This document shows positions 9,445 through 18,634 of a stretch of DNA of 64,000 nt, piece after piece. How positions within the stretch are numbered: position 1 is the stretch's first letter; every line of letters begins with the position of its first letter. The position numbers and the translations under genes are program-made. The stretch comes from [Haemophilus] ducreyi. Its GTDB lineage: Bacteria > Pseudomonadota > Gammaproteobacteria > Enterobacterales > Pasteurellaceae. The notes under the pieces are model-generated. The model searched no databases, was not told the origin of the DNA, and was given only the letters and a program-made list of their open reading frames with translations. The stretch spans positions 124,001-188,000 of the forward strand of contig NZ_FOJC01000001.1 of assembly GCF_900109315.1 (NCBI RefSeq), written 5' to 3'.

Positions 9445-10941
9445 ATGAATAGGATAAAACTGTTTACATTATTACTGTTTTTTATGTTCTCTCATGTGGT
9501 AATCTCATCAGCACAAAATACGGATTTACCTCAAGTAAGTTTTAAGGCACATCTAGCACGATCGGCTAAATTAGCTAAGCATGTGGAGTATCTTGTTGAA
9601 CAAGAACAAGCCAATAAGTTAGAGAACGCGAAACTAAAAATACAAGAAACGATCGGCGATAATAAATTATTTTTTAATGAAGCAACAGCTAAAATCTATT
9701 CAGATCGTGATTTTCATGCGTTATGGCAAGATAAAAAAGCAGAACAGCAATTTATTAAAGAATATACACTTTTGGCTGTCAGTGGTGTATCGGATCAATC
9801 AGCTAAAGCATTACAACAGATTCTGAATCAACCAGCAGGTTTAGTACGGGAGATATTACTTACAGATAGTTTTTTAGATTATCTTTATTATAGTCAAAAT
9901 GTTGCTAAAAATGCTAATCAATGGCTATATAATTTAGGTAGTTATCATCCAACATTGCCCGCTGATGATCTCATTGAACAATGGGTAGCGGTCATTAATA
10001 ATAATAAATTGGCAGAATTTGTACAAAAATGGGTGCCGACTAATCATCTTTACCAACAAACAAAGAAAAAAATATTTGAATTAGCCAAAGCGCAGCAAGC
10101 AAAAGCAGGGAATAACAAGACGAATACGGCTAAAAAAACGGTCAGTGAAAAAGCTAATAATTTAACTTTATTCTATAAGTTAGCCTTGAATTTACAACGG
10201 TTACGGATTATTCCAACATTTAGCAATGGTATTTTCGTCAATATCCCGAGCTATCAACTCTTTTATTTTCGCGATAATCAATTGGTATTACAATCCAAAG
10301 TGATTGTGGGGCGTAATGATCGTCGTACTCCTGTTATGTATAGTAAGCTGAGTGATATTGTTGTTAATCCTCCTTGGTATGTGCCAACGAGTATTTTCAC
10401 TAAGGATCTTATTCCGAAGCTTGCCAAAGATCCTAGCTATGCAGAGCGCTCAAGTTTAGAAATTATCGATAGAAGCGGTAATAAAATTAGTGCTGAAAGC
10501 GTAGATTGGTCAGAATATCTCAATGCTCAAACGGTGCCGTTTCGTGTTCGTCAAAAGGCAGGTGAGGATAGTGCATTAGGTCGTTTTAAATTTAATATGC
10601 CAAGTTCTGATGCCATTTATTTACACGATACACCTCACCGCAGTTTATTTGCCAATAAGAACCGAGCATTAAGTTCAGGCTGTGTTCGGGTTGAACGATC
10701 TGACGATTTAGCGACTATTTTATTAACCGAAGCAGGTTGGAGTGCAGAAAAAAAACAAAATGTACTCGCTAGTCAGAAAACCGTCTCTGCTCCTATTTTG
10801 TCTGATAATCCAGTGTATTTATATTATGTTACCGCTTGGGTAGAAAAAGGTAAGATTTATACTCTGCCTGATATTTATCAATATGATGTTAGCTTGCCTA
10901 ACACAGAAATTGATTGGGCTAAACTGATAAATGTGATCTAA
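9445..10941 (+). CDS. ldtD: Murein L,D-transpeptidase, LdtD/YcbB type
   Basis: The protein has 498 residues with an N-terminal signal peptide ending near SHVVISSAQ. The C-terminal YkuD domain holds the catalytic signature with His394 (HDTPH) and Cys413 in SSGCVRVE. This class makes 3-3 cross-links between diaminopimelate residues in peptidoglycan, in the periplasm. The long N-terminal region and the SSGC variant match YcbB/LdtD and not the small LdtA-C enzymes. It is followed by mepK and ycbL, the conserved ycbB-ycbK-ycbL cluster. Confidence 0.92.
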   Translation: MNRIKLFTLLLFFMFSHVVISSAQNTDLPQVSFKAHLARSAKLAKHVEYLVEQEQANKLENAKLKIQETIGDNKLFFNEATAKIYSDRDFHALWQDKKAEQQFIKEYTLLAVSGVSDQSAKALQQILNQPAGLVREILLTDSFLDYLYYSQNVAKNANQWLYNLGSYHPTLPADDLIEQWVAVINNNKLAEFVQKWVPTNHLYQQTKKKIFELAKAQQAKAGNNKTNTAKKTVSEKANNLTLFYKLALNLQRLRIIPTFSNGIFVNIPSYQLFYFRDNQLVLQSKVIVGRNDRRTPVMYSKLSDIVVNPPWYVPTSIFTKDLIPKLAKDPSYAERSSLEIIDRSGNKISAESVDWSEYLNAQTVPFRVRQKAGEDSALGRFKFNMPSSDAIYLHDTPHRSLFANKNRALSSGCVRVERSDDLATILLTEAGWSAEKKQNVLASQKTVSAPILSDNPVYLYYVTAWVEKGKIYTLPDIYQYDVSLPNTEIDWAKLINVI

Positions 10942-11010
10942 CTCACAAATTTATAAGCTTCTAAAAGTAACGCTTGCTTGTTCTGCTGTTATTTCTTAGA
11001 GTGAGCTATA

Positions 11011-11043
11011 AAGGCTTATGATATAAAAAATAAGCCTTTTTAT
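11011..11043 (+). terminator. Intrinsic terminator after ldtD
   Basis: Stem AAGGCTTAT / ATAAGCCTT with an A-rich loop, followed by TTTTTA. Confidence 0.75.
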
Positions 11044-11047
11044 ATGG

Positions 11048-11087
11048 TTAATAGCCAATTGTTTGGATCCGAATAATTGGCTATTAA
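11048..11087. repeat. Perfect 13-bp palindrome upstream of mepK
   Basis: TTAATAGCCAATT at 11048-11060 and its exact complement at 11075-11087 flank a 14-nt loop. No T-run follows. It lies 33 bp before the mepK ATG, in the probable leader. It could be an operator or an mRNA hairpin. Confidence 0.45.
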
Positions 11088-11119
11088 TCATTACTCGTGA
11101 AAAATGAGGAACATAAATC

Positions 11120-11683
11120 ATGGAGCAAATTAATGTACAGCGCCGCAAGTGGTTATCACTTGGCGGTATTGTGCTGGGCGCGAGTCTTTTGCCTACTCAA
11201 GTTATGGCGGCGCTTTCTACCCCAACGCCACTTGCATTACGTTTTCGTAATATTAATACTGGCGATACTTATGCGGCTAAATTTAGCCATCGTAATGGTA
11301 GCTTATCTGCAACAGATTTAAACAAATTAAATTATTTAATGCGTGATCGGCATACAAATCAATTGAAAGAGATTGATCCGATGTTATTTGTCAAACTTAA
11401 TCAAATTCAACAACGTTTAGGGTTTCGTAATGCGGAAATTTTAGTCTTAAGTGGTTACCGTTCTGCTAAGACTAATGCGAGAATGCGTCGAGCGGGCCGT
11501 GGCGTGGCGAATAATAGCTACCATATTCGTGGACAAGCGGTAGATTTTCGTATTTCTGGCGCACCGTTAGCCAAAGTCAAAATGGCAGCGGAAAGTTTAA
11601 GAAACGGTGGCGTTGGCTATTATCCTCACAGTAATTTTGTGCATATTGACACTGGCCCTGTAAGAAAATGGCGAGGAGTTTAA
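11120..11683 (+). CDS. mepK: Peptidoglycan endopeptidase MepK-like (YcbK, DUF882)
   Basis: The 187-residue DUF882 protein belongs to the peptidase M15 fold. An N-terminal twin-arginine signal (NVQRRKWLSLGG, then a hydrophobic stretch ending VMAA) suggests Tat export, as for E. coli YcbK. The zinc-ligand pattern is YHIRGQAVDF (H135, D142) and FVHIDTG (H175). MepK of E. coli cleaves peptidoglycan cross-links including 3-3 links, which fits its place behind the 3-3 transpeptidase ldtD. AGGAAC precedes the ATG. Activity is inferred from the family. Confidence 0.88.
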   Translation: MEQINVQRRKWLSLGGIVLGASLLPTQVMAALSTPTPLALRFRNINTGDTYAAKFSHRNGSLSATDLNKLNYLMRDRHTNQLKEIDPMLFVKLNQIQQRLGFRNAEILVLSGYRSAKTNARMRRAGRGVANNSYHIRGQAVDFRISGAPLAKVKMAAESLRNGGVGYYPHSNFVHIDTGPVRKWRGV

Positions 11684-11701
11684 GTTAAGCTATCTTATTT
11701 T

Positions 11702-12331
11702 ATGTTTAATTTACAGATTATTCCGGTCAGTCCCTTTCAGCAGAACTGTTGTGTGATTTGGGATGAAGATAAAAATGCGGTCATTATTGATGCAGGTGAT
11801 GAAGCAGACAAAATTATTCAATTTGTAGAATCACAAGATTTAAAACTGCAGAAATTATTGATCACTCATGCACATTTAGATCATATTATGGCTGTGGAGA
11901 AAGTACGCGATCATTTTGGTGTTGAAGTGTATGGTTCGCACATTGATGATAAGCCATTATTTGAGCAATTACCGCAGATGTGTCAAATGTTTGGTATGCC
12001 GCCGGTTAAAAGTTTTTTACCAGATCATTGGCTAGCGGACGGAGATGTAGTACAAGTAGGTGCCTTAACATTTAATGTAAGGCATTTACCGGGCCATGCG
12101 CCAGGGCACGTTGGTTTTTTTGATTTTGATAATAAAATTATCTTTAGTGGCGATGTATTATTTAAAGATAGTATTGGCCGAACGGATTTATATATGGGTA
12201 ATTTAGCGGTCTTATTAGCAAGTATTCGTAGCAAAATATTTGATTTGCCTGATGATTTTATTATTGTCGCAGGACATGGTAGCCATACTACTGTTGGGCG
12301 AGAGAAAATGTATAATCCTTTCGTTAAGTAA
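11702..12331 (+). CDS. ycbL: Metallo-beta-lactamase fold hydrolase YcbL
   Basis: The 209-residue protein is a glyoxalase II-like MBL hydrolase. The metal motif THAHLDH is near residues 58-64. GHAPGHVGFF, the FSGDVLF Asp loop and AGHGSHTT complete the set. YcbL homologues hydrolyse thioesters such as S-lactoylglutathione in the cytoplasm. The physiological substrate here is unproven. It lies 18 bp after mepK, in the conserved ldtD-mepK-ycbL cluster, and its 3' end overlaps the convergent thiK end by 8 bp. Confidence 0.9.
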   Translation: MFNLQIIPVSPFQQNCCVIWDEDKNAVIIDAGDEADKIIQFVESQDLKLQKLLITHAHLDHIMAVEKVRDHFGVEVYGSHIDDKPLFEQLPQMCQMFGMPPVKSFLPDHWLADGDVVQVGALTFNVRHLPGHAPGHVGFFDFDNKIIFSGDVLFKDSIGRTDLYMGNLAVLLASIRSKIFDLPDDFIIVAGHGSHTTVGREKMYNPFVK

Positions 12332-13091
12332 TCGCTTCACTTAAGGCGTACCAAAGTTGACTAAGTTGTTGAATGGCAGGAGTGTATTCTGCCATTTTTT
12401 GTTTGAATAATTGTTCATTCAAATTTATTTTCGATAAATAGGCCGTTAAAAAAAATGGTTTTTGGATGGAGTTGAGCGTATTTGCTTGAAAAAATAATGC
12501 GATCTCTAATGCAGGATCAGAAATAGCGCTGTATTCCCAATCAATAATAAATAACTGTTGCTGATGTTGGATTAGATTTGCTAAATGTAAATCATGGTGG
12601 CAAATGGCTAATTGCAAAGGCTCGATTTTCTTGAACGGCGGGCAAAAATTAAGTTGATGTTGTTGGGAGGGCGTGAGCCTATCCCATAATAATTGACAGC
12701 GTTCTGCTAGTTGTAAAATGGGGCGCTGTTTTGGTAATGGATAAGCGTGCAATGTTGCTAGCTGTAAGGCTAATTGCTCTAGTAAATCGGGATCAAATGC
12801 AGTGGCAGGTTTGCCTTCTAACCACGTTAATAAACTGCTGTTTGCGGTTTGATAATAGACTTTCGGTGTAAAGGGTAGGGAGTCAAGGTGCTGTAGAATA
12901 TAGGCTTCTTGTGCATAATTAATAGCTAAAAGTGTAGCACGAGCGCTTTGTTGGCGAAAAATAAATTTTCGTTGCCCATCATTCAATGGCGTTGAAAGTT
13001 CGACCATTTGGCTACAAGCGGTTAAACCTGCTAATTTTTTGCGAAAAATAACCGCTTGTGAATGTTTAGTTAGCCAAGTTAATGCATTCAT
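12324..13091 (-). CDS. thiK: Thiamine kinase-like phosphotransferase
   Basis: The 255-residue protein has the choline/aminoglycoside kinase fold. The catalytic loop is ICHHDLHLANLI (Brenner-type HxDxxxxN, near residues 162-173) and the metal-binding DWEYSAISDPALEIA follows. Order with hinT and ycfL matches the enterobacterial hinT-ycfL-(lpoB)-thiK-nagZ cluster, so thiamine is the likely substrate. It overlaps ycfL by ATGA, which implies translational coupling. It also contains an inverted pair of uptake-sequence cores (13014-13059). Confidence 0.8.
   Translation of the reverse strand: MNALTWLTKHSQAVIFRKKLAGLTACSQMVELSTPLNDGQRKFIFRQQSARATLLAINYAQEAYILQHLDSLPFTPKVYYQTANSSLLTWLEGKPATAFDPDLLEQLALQLATLHAYPLPKQRPILQLAERCQLLWDRLTPSQQHQLNFCPPFKKIEPLQLAICHHDLHLANLIQHQQQLFIIDWEYSAISDPALEIALFFQANTLNSIQKPFFLTAYLSKINLNEQLFKQKMAEYTPAIQQLSQLWYALSEAIT
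13014..13059. repeat. Inverted pair of uptake-sequence cores inside thiK
   Basis: ACAAGCGGT at 13014-13022 and ACCGCTTGT at 13051-13059 are exact 9-bp complements 28 nt apart. Both lie in coding sequence. Paired uptake sequences normally sit between genes as terminators. Confidence 0.7.
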
Positions 13092-13465
13092 CTAGGTGCA
13101 CGTAAGTAAAAGCGGTAGTTGACGCTTTCATTATTCGGTCGGCGCAGTTCAATTTTATGCGTTTGCGAAACGGCCAGCGGTAATTTTTCCCATGGGCTGG
13201 TGATAGGATCATTCCGCCACGTTTGGCCCACACCATTAGCATCATACCAAACCAGCGTATAAGCTAATTCAAGTGGTTTTGGGCTATTATTTTGGATGTT
13301 AATATACTCATTTTTTGCTTCAACGTTAACAAGTTGTGCAATGGGTGCTTCAATATTAACAATAGGGTCTGATTTTCCATTAATATAGCTATTAGGATTG
13401 GTGCCACAAGCGCTCAATAATAAGGCAGAAATAGCAAATGGAAGTAAATATTTCACTATAATCAT
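13088..13465 (-). CDS. ycfL: YcfL-type lipoprotein (DUF1425)
   Basis: The 125-residue protein has a lipoprotein signal ending LLLSAC (Cys at residue 20) and a DUF1425 domain (about residues 35-120, including YTLVWYDANGVGQTW). The start at 13465 is chosen because it follows the hinT stop by one base (TAATATG). A GTG nine bases upstream would overlap hinT without a better ribosome site. Function is unknown. In E. coli lpoB lies between ycfL and thiK, but here it is missing and ycfL runs straight into thiK. Confidence 0.8.
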   Translation of the reverse strand: MIIVKYLLPFAISALLLSACGTNPNSYINGKSDPIVNIEAPIAQLVNVEAKNEYINIQNNSPKPLELAYTLVWYDANGVGQTWRNDPITSPWEKLPLAVSQTHKIELRRPNNESVNYRFYLRAPR

Positions 13466-13466
13466 A

Positions 13467-13829
13467 TTATTCACTTAACATTTTACCTAATGGTTTACCG
13501 CCTACTAAATGCATATGGATATGGAAGACTTCTTGCCCGCCATGTTTATTGCAATTCATAATCAGTCGATAACCGTCAGCTGCGATACCTTCTTGTTCTG
13601 CAATTTGAGCCGCAACAGTAAATAAACGACCAAGTATCATTTCATCTTCGGTTTTTATATGATTAATGGTTGGAATTAATTTATTGGGTACAATCAAAAT
13701 ATGTGTCGGAGCTTGTGGTGCAATATCACGGAAAGCGGTGACTAAATCGTCTTGATAAACAATATTGGCTGGGATTTCTTTACGGATAATTTTGCTGAAA
13801 ATGGTTTCTTCATAAGGGGTATTTGACAT
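13467..13829 (-). CDS. hinT: HIT family purine nucleoside phosphoramidase HinT
   Basis: The 120-residue protein is a complete HIT protein. The histidine triad is HIHMHLVGG near residues 101-109, with an N-terminal [16 protein letters not shown] typical of HinT. HinT hydrolyses adenosine phosphoramidates, including those on lysyl-AMP adducts, in the cytoplasm. AAGGAT sits before the ATG. It heads the hinT-ycfL-thiK group and lies 77 bp after sitD. Confidence 0.93.
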   Translation of the reverse strand: MSNTPYEETIFSKIIRKEIPANIVYQDDLVTAFRDIAPQAPTHILIVPNKLIPTINHIKTEDEMILGRLFTVAAQIAEQEGIAADGYRLIMNCNKHGGQEVFHIHMHLVGGKPLGKMLSE

Positions 13830-13906
13830 AAAGTATCCTTAAGTGAGTTATATTTGCTGAATATGAAATTTATTTTCATATGTTTTTACTGATTTTGCAA
13901 AAAATT

Positions 13907-14737
13907 TTACCGCTTAGTTTGTTGTAACTGCCCTTTAATGACTACGGCGATAAAAATTAAAGATTGAATTAAAATAATAGTCGGACCGGCAGCTGAATCA
14001 ATATGATAGCTTAAAATAGTACCTAATATAGATGAACTAATTGCCACTGCGAGGGCAATCACGAGCATTTTGTCAAAGCGATTTGATAATTGATAAGCAG
14101 TAATACCCGGGGCAATGAGCATTGCGACAACTAAAATAACACCGACTACTTGCATTGCGCTGATGATCGTTAATGCTAAGATCGACAATAAACCATAATG
14201 AAGCCATTTTACGGGTAAACCAATCACTTTGGCGTGGTTAAGATCAAAACAATAGACTAAAAAGTCTTTTCGTTTAAATAACATCAAAGCGAAAGTAATG
14301 ATACAAATTATCACCGTTTGTATAAATTCAGGCGTTGTTACCCCAAGTAAGTTACCAAATAATAGGTGAGTTAAATGCTGTTCTGAAGGTAATGCGGTAA
14401 AAAGTACAATACCTAAGGCAAAAAGGCCTGCAAACATAATACCCATCAACGTATCTTCTTTTATGCGGCTATTTTCTTTTAGATAACCAATAGAGATGGC
14501 ACAAAATAAACCTGAACTAAAGGCGCCAATAGCCAGTGGCAATCCTGCAAGATTCGTAACCACAACGCCGGGTAGCACGGCGTGTGAAATAGCATCTCCC
14601 ATTAAGGACCAACCTCTTAGAATTAAATAGCAAGATAATACCGCACATACTGAAGCAACAAGTACGGCAGTTAATAATGCCATTTGCATAAATTCAAACT
14701 GAAAAGGCTCGCTAAACCATTTAATTAAATCAGTCAT
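13907..14737 (-). CDS. sitD: Metal ABC transporter permease (SitD/YfeD type)
   Basis: The 276-residue hydrophobic protein has about eight membrane helices and is an ABC-3 family permease. The family segment LRGWSLMGDAISHAVLPGV is near residues 40-59 and matches permeases of Mn/Fe/Zn importers. It is paralogous to the preceding gene, as SitC and SitD are. The two overlap by 8 bp. The metal is not readable from the sequence. No ATPase or solute-binding gene is adjacent, which is unusual for this transporter class. Confidence 0.85.
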   Translation of the reverse strand: MTDLIKWFSEPFQFEFMQMALLTAVLVASVCAVLSCYLILRGWSLMGDAISHAVLPGVVVTNLAGLPLAIGAFSSGLFCAISIGYLKENSRIKEDTLMGIMFAGLFALGIVLFTALPSEQHLTHLLFGNLLGVTTPEFIQTVIICIITFALMLFKRKDFLVYCFDLNHAKVIGLPVKWLHYGLLSILALTIISAMQVVGVILVVAMLIAPGITAYQLSNRFDKMLVIALAVAISSSILGTILSYHIDSAAGPTIILIQSLIFIAVVIKGQLQQTKR

Positions 14738-15587
14738 TGTGGGTCACCTCTAAACGTTTTCGATACTGTGAGAGCAAGCCATATTTAGGAGAAAAGCAGA
14801 AAGTAAATAAAAAGACTAAGGTTTGCAAGCAAACAATTAAGCCTCCGGTTGCGCCATTTAGGAAATAGCTAAGGTAAGCGCCTAACATACTTGTTAAACC
14901 GCCAATCAATGCTGCAATAATCACCAAGCGAGGAAAGCGGTCAGTTAATAAATAGGCGGTTGCACCCGGCGTAATTACCATCGTAATGACCAAAATTGCA
15001 CCAACAGTTTGTAAGGCAACAACGACACAAGCACTCAGTAAAGTAAAAAATAAGATTTTATAACGGAAAGTAGAAAGACCTACGGATGCTGCGTGATGTT
15101 CATCAAAAAAAGTCAACAACAAATCTTTCCAAAATAAGAGTAAGCCAAGTAAAGAAGCGCCGATAATGATGATGACTTGCCATAGATCTCCATCAGCAAT
15201 GCCTAGAATATTGCCCATCACAATCGCATTTACATCAACAGAGGTTGGATTGATGGAAACAATAAACATTCCAAGTGCAAAAAAAGTGGTAAAAACAAAG
15301 CCAATAATGGCATCTTCTTTAATTTTAGTTACACTTTTTACCCAAAGAATAGATAAAGCGGCTAAAATACCGGAGACAAATGCACCTAATACATAAGGAA
15401 GTTTCAATGCATAGGCAATCGCCACGCCTGGCACTACAGCATGTGAAAGTGCATCACCGATTAAAGACCAGCCTTTGAGCATTAAAAAAGCAGACAGAAA
15501 AGCACAAACCACGCCAACCGCCATACTAACAAAAATCGCTTTTTGCATATAGTTGTATTGGAAAGGTTCCAGTAATAGTTCTAACAT
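14730..15587 (-). CDS. sitC: Metal ABC transporter permease (SitC/YfeC type)
   Basis: The 285-residue ABC-3 permease has the family segment LKGWSLIGDALSHAVVPGV near residues 40-58 and a later QTVGAILVITMVITPGATAY. It would form the membrane channel together with SitD for Mn2+/Fe2+ uptake. The ATG abuts the rnhB stop codon with no gap, so the two are probably translated together. The cognate sitA (binding protein) and sitB (ATPase) are not next to it and must be encoded elsewhere if the system works. Confidence 0.85.
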   Translation of the reverse strand: MLELLLEPFQYNYMQKAIFVSMAVGVVCAFLSAFLMLKGWSLIGDALSHAVVPGVAIAYALKLPYVLGAFVSGILAALSILWVKSVTKIKEDAIIGFVFTTFFALGMFIVSINPTSVDVNAIVMGNILGIADGDLWQVIIIIGASLLGLLLFWKDLLLTFFDEHHAASVGLSTFRYKILFFTLLSACVVVALQTVGAILVITMVITPGATAYLLTDRFPRLVIIAALIGGLTSMLGAYLSYFLNGATGGLIVCLQTLVFLFTFCFSPKYGLLSQYRKRLEVTHND

Positions 15588-16187
15588 TTATAACCCTAAT
15601 ATCTTTCGCACAGGTGCAAAACTTTTACGATGAAAAGGCGTTGCACCAAATTGTGCCAGTTTTTCAATATGTAGTTTAGTTGGATAACCTTTGTGTTGCG
15701 CAAAACCATATTCAGGAAATTGTTGATCTAAGACTTGCATCTCATGATCACGAGCAACTTTGGCTAAAATAGATGCAGCACTGATTTCAGCAACTAAACT
15801 GTCTCCTTTTACGATCGCTTGAGCGGGCATATTTAGCGAGGGAATACGATTGCCATCGACTAGCACAAAATCAGGTTGAATAGTTAATGCGTTAATGGCA
15901 CGTTGCATAGCTAACATCGTAGCATGCAGGATATTTAATTGATCAATTTCTTCAGCTTCGGCACGACCTAATGACCAACAAAGTGCTTTCTGTTTGATTT
16001 CTGTGGCTAGTAATATACGTTTTTTCTCAGACAATTTTTTAGAGTCCGCTAAACCTAAAATAGGCTGTTGTGGATCTAAAATAACCGCTGCCGTGACTAC
16101 GGCACCGACTAGTGGACCTCTGCCGACTTCGTCCACTCCTGCGATTAAGTTCGCATTATGATAAATGAAATTCGCTCTCATTTCCAT
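15588..16187 (-). CDS. rnhB: Ribonuclease HII
   Basis: RNase HII removes ribonucleotides from DNA and RNA from hybrids. The 199-residue form contains the catalytic [18 protein letters not shown] (Asp-Glu near residues 17-18), [10 protein letters not shown] with Asp, and [15 protein letters not shown]. The start at 16187 is chosen over an in-frame extension to 16265 because it gives the normal length and lies 10 bp after rsgA. The extension would run 68 bp inside rsgA. It leads a tight run into sitC. Confidence 0.93.
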   Translation of the reverse strand: MEMRANFIYHNANLIAGVDEVGRGPLVGAVVTAAVILDPQQPILGLADSKKLSEKKRILLATEIKQKALCWSLGRAEAEEIDQLNILHATMLAMQRAINALTIQPDFVLVDGNRIPSLNMPAQAIVKGDSLVAEISAASILAKVARDHEMQVLDQQFPEYGFAQHKGYPTKLHIEKLAQFGATPFHRKSFAPVRKILGL

Positions 16188-16197
16188 TTTTTTACTT

Positions 16198-17226
16198 TTA
16201 AGTTCTGAAATGCCGTTGGCTTTTGGTTTCATCACGACTTTCAATAAGGCGATGATAGTTTTCAAAGCGAATTGGATTTACCAGCCCTTTTTCGACCGCG
16301 TGTTTAATCGCACAACCAGGATCGGTGTTATGTTTACAATCACGGAACTTACAGTTGCCTAATATAGTTTGAAACTCACGATAACCTAAAGTGATTTGCT
16401 CAGGGGTTAAATGCCATAAACCAAATTCACGAATTCCCGGGGAATCAATTAAATTACCACCTTGAGGCAGATGGTATAAGCGTGAAGCGGTGGTTGTATG
16501 TTGTCCTAAACCAGAGATATCACTGATGGCACCAGTAATTGCATGTACTTCTGGCAGTAATTGATTAATAAGGCTTGATTTGCCTACTCCTGATTGTCCG
16601 ACAAAGATTGACGTGCCGTTGGCAAGATAGCGGTCTAATTTATCCATATTTTCCCCCGTGTTGGCGGATAGGCATAAGGTCTGATAGCCAATGTTTTCAT
16701 AGATTGCTAGTTGTTGTTGGACATGTTGGCGTTCTTGTTCGGATAAGAGATCTATTTTATTTAACACAATTAATGCAGGAATACCGGCATTTTCACAAAT
16801 AACTAAATAGCGGTCGATAATATTCAGCGATAAAACGGGCATAACTGCAGAAATAATAATAATTTGATCGATATTTGATGCCATTACTTTAATACCGTCA
16901 TAGTAATCCGGGCGACTTAATTCATTATGGCGTGGATGAACCGCCTCAATTACACCGCTGATTCCTTGTAATTGCTGACTACCTTTCCGCCAAGAAACGT
17001 GATCGCCCACGACCACATTTTTTAATGTACGGCGTAAATTACAGCGAATGATCTCACCATTTTCATCTTCTACATCCGCGTGTTTGGCGTGGCGGGTGAC
17101 AATAGTGCCAGCTTGTATTTCGCCTAACATATCATCTTGCCATTCAAATTCAGAACGAGTGATTTTCTTATGGTGATTAGCGTTAATTCTACGTTGTTGA
17201 TTTTGGGTGAGTCTATGTTTGCTCAC
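16198..17226 (-). CDS. rsgA: Ribosome small-subunit-dependent GTPase RsgA
   Basis: RsgA helps late maturation of the 30S subunit. The 342-residue protein has a basic N terminus ([14 protein letters not shown]), an OB domain and a circularly permuted GTPase with G4 ahead of G1: LNKID, then [16 protein letters not shown], then [13 protein letters not shown]-terminal zinc-binding set [16 protein letters not shown] follows. It is the first gene of the leftward run rsgA-rnhB-sitC-sitD. Confidence 0.95.
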   Translation of the reverse strand: MSKHRLTQNQQRRINANHHKKITRSEFEWQDDMLGEIQAGTIVTRHAKHADVEDENGEIIRCNLRRTLKNVVVGDHVSWRKGSQQLQGISGVIEAVHPRHNELSRPDYYDGIKVMASNIDQIIIISAVMPVLSLNIIDRYLVICENAGIPALIVLNKIDLLSEQERQHVQQQLAIYENIGYQTLCLSANTGENMDKLDRYLANGTSIFVGQSGVGKSSLINQLLPEVHAITGAISDISGLGQHTTTASRLYHLPQGGNLIDSPGIREFGLWHLTPEQITLGYREFQTILGNCKFRDCKHNTDPGCAIKHAVEKGLVNPIRFENYHRLIESRDETKSQRHFRT

Positions 17227-17424
17227 AGGACTTCTCTTAATAATAAAAATGAGGTAAACAGAATACTATAAATTGCGTTGCTTATGTAGTTTAATTAATG
17301 TGGTGATTTGTCAATCTTAGGTAAGATAAAGATAAAAAATTATCTTTTTTTAAGAAATATTTAACAAATGGAGTTGGATATGTAGCGAGATTTTTCTATT
17401 CTGCTACAATAGTTAAAATTTAAG

Positions 17425-17626
17425 TAAAAAAACCGCCTAAATTAGGCGGTTAATAAACCAAAAGGTTTAAATATACAGGAAGTGAAATGAGTAACTTAAT
17501 TGTTACTCTAGTCTAGTTGCCTAGACCAATATGCAAACACAACATCATACTTAAATTTGAAATAGATGGATTTAATAGCATTAAAGAACACGAATAAACA
17601 CTAAACTATTTCAGTCCCTTTAAGTA
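17425..17626 (-). ncRNA. gcvB: GcvB small regulatory RNA
   Basis: GcvB is an Hfq-dependent sRNA that represses many amino-acid and peptide transporter mRNAs. The reverse strand shows the G/U-rich R1 segment ATGATGTTGTGTTTGC (about 17533-17548) followed by ATATTGGTCTAG, a hairpin GAGTAAC-AATTAA-GTTACTC, the conserved CACTTCCTGTA, and a terminator with stem AACCGCC / GGCGGTT and a T run at 17425-17451. The promoter -10 TATAAT is at 17634-17639. It is divergent from gcvA, the regulator that activates it, as in enterics. The 5' end is inferred from the -10. Confidence 0.93.
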
Positions 17627-17743
17627 CAACGTGATTATAGAATTTTCTTTCACCTGCAACAAACTAAAAATTTTAATTTTTATAATCAAAAAAAATAATG
17701 AAATAGTTAATCGGCATCTCAATATAAGGGCTTGAACAATTTT

Positions 17744-18634
17744 ATGAATAAGAAACTTCCTCCGCTTAACGCATTAAAAGCCTTTGAGTCAGCCGCTCGT
17801 CATTTAAACTTTACTAAAGCGGCAGATGATTTATTCGTCACTCAAGCTGCGGTAAGTCATCAAATTAAATTATTAGAAGACTTTTTAGGCGTACCGTTGT
17901 TTTATCGTCGTAATCGTCTTTTAGAATTGACCGAAATAGGACGGCAATATTTTGAAGAAATCCAACCGCTTTTTCAACAAATTGCGCTATCGACTGAGAA
18001 AATAAAATTAAAAAATAGCAGGCAAATTTTATCAATTAGTACCACACCTTCTTTTGGCATGCATTGGCTAGTGCCTCGTTTAAATGAATTCCATCATAAA
18101 TATCCTGATATTGAAATTCGTTTAGTTACAGCCGCTCAAGACGAAGGATTGTTAGGTAAAGATATCGATGTTGCTATTTATTATGGTAGTGGTAATTGGC
18201 AGAATTTAGAAGCGGTTAAATTAGTACAAGCGCGTATTATGATTTTAGCCTCGCATGAATATTTACAACGAAATCCAATGACTAAGCCTGAAGATTTAAC
18301 CGGTAAAAATTTGATCCATGTTTGTTCACATACTAAATGGAAACAGATGGTTGAATATCTTCAGTTAACTAATGTAGATACTGAATCTGGGCCGATGTAT
18401 TCTAATACCTCAATGGCCATACAAGCGGCTAAACATAGCCAAGGTGTTGTTGTGGCTAATTGCATTTTAGCTCAAGCTGAAATTAACGAAGGCTCTGTTA
18501 TTGAACCTTTTGCAACGGAAGTTTACGATGAAAAAGCCTTTTATGTTGTATATCCAACACAAATGTCAGATATTGTGAAAGTTCAGCATTTTGTTGAATG
18601 GATTACTCAAGAAATTGAAGGAAATTATAAATAA
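17744..18634 (+). CDS. gcvA: LysR-type regulator of glycine cleavage, GcvA
   Basis: The 296-residue LysR regulator starts MNKKLPPLNALKAFESAARH, followed by a helix-turn-helix around FTKAADDLFVTQAAVSHQIK (residues about 24-43), both very close to GcvA. The effector domain follows. GcvA controls the glycine cleavage operon and gcvB. The ATG at 17744 is chosen over an upstream TTG because it matches the family N terminus. It is divergent from gcvB, which confirms the identity. Its stop overlaps the next ATG (TAATG). Confidence 0.92.
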   Translation: MNKKLPPLNALKAFESAARHLNFTKAADDLFVTQAAVSHQIKLLEDFLGVPLFYRRNRLLELTEIGRQYFEEIQPLFQQIALSTEKIKLKNSRQILSISTTPSFGMHWLVPRLNEFHHKYPDIEIRLVTAAQDEGLLGKDIDVAIYYGSGNWQNLEAVKLVQARIMILASHEYLQRNPMTKPEDLTGKNLIHVCSHTKWKQMVEYLQLTNVDTESGPMYSNTSMAIQAAKHSQGVVVANCILAQAEINEGSVIEPFATEVYDEKAFYVVYPTQMSDIVKVQHFVEWITQEIEGNYK

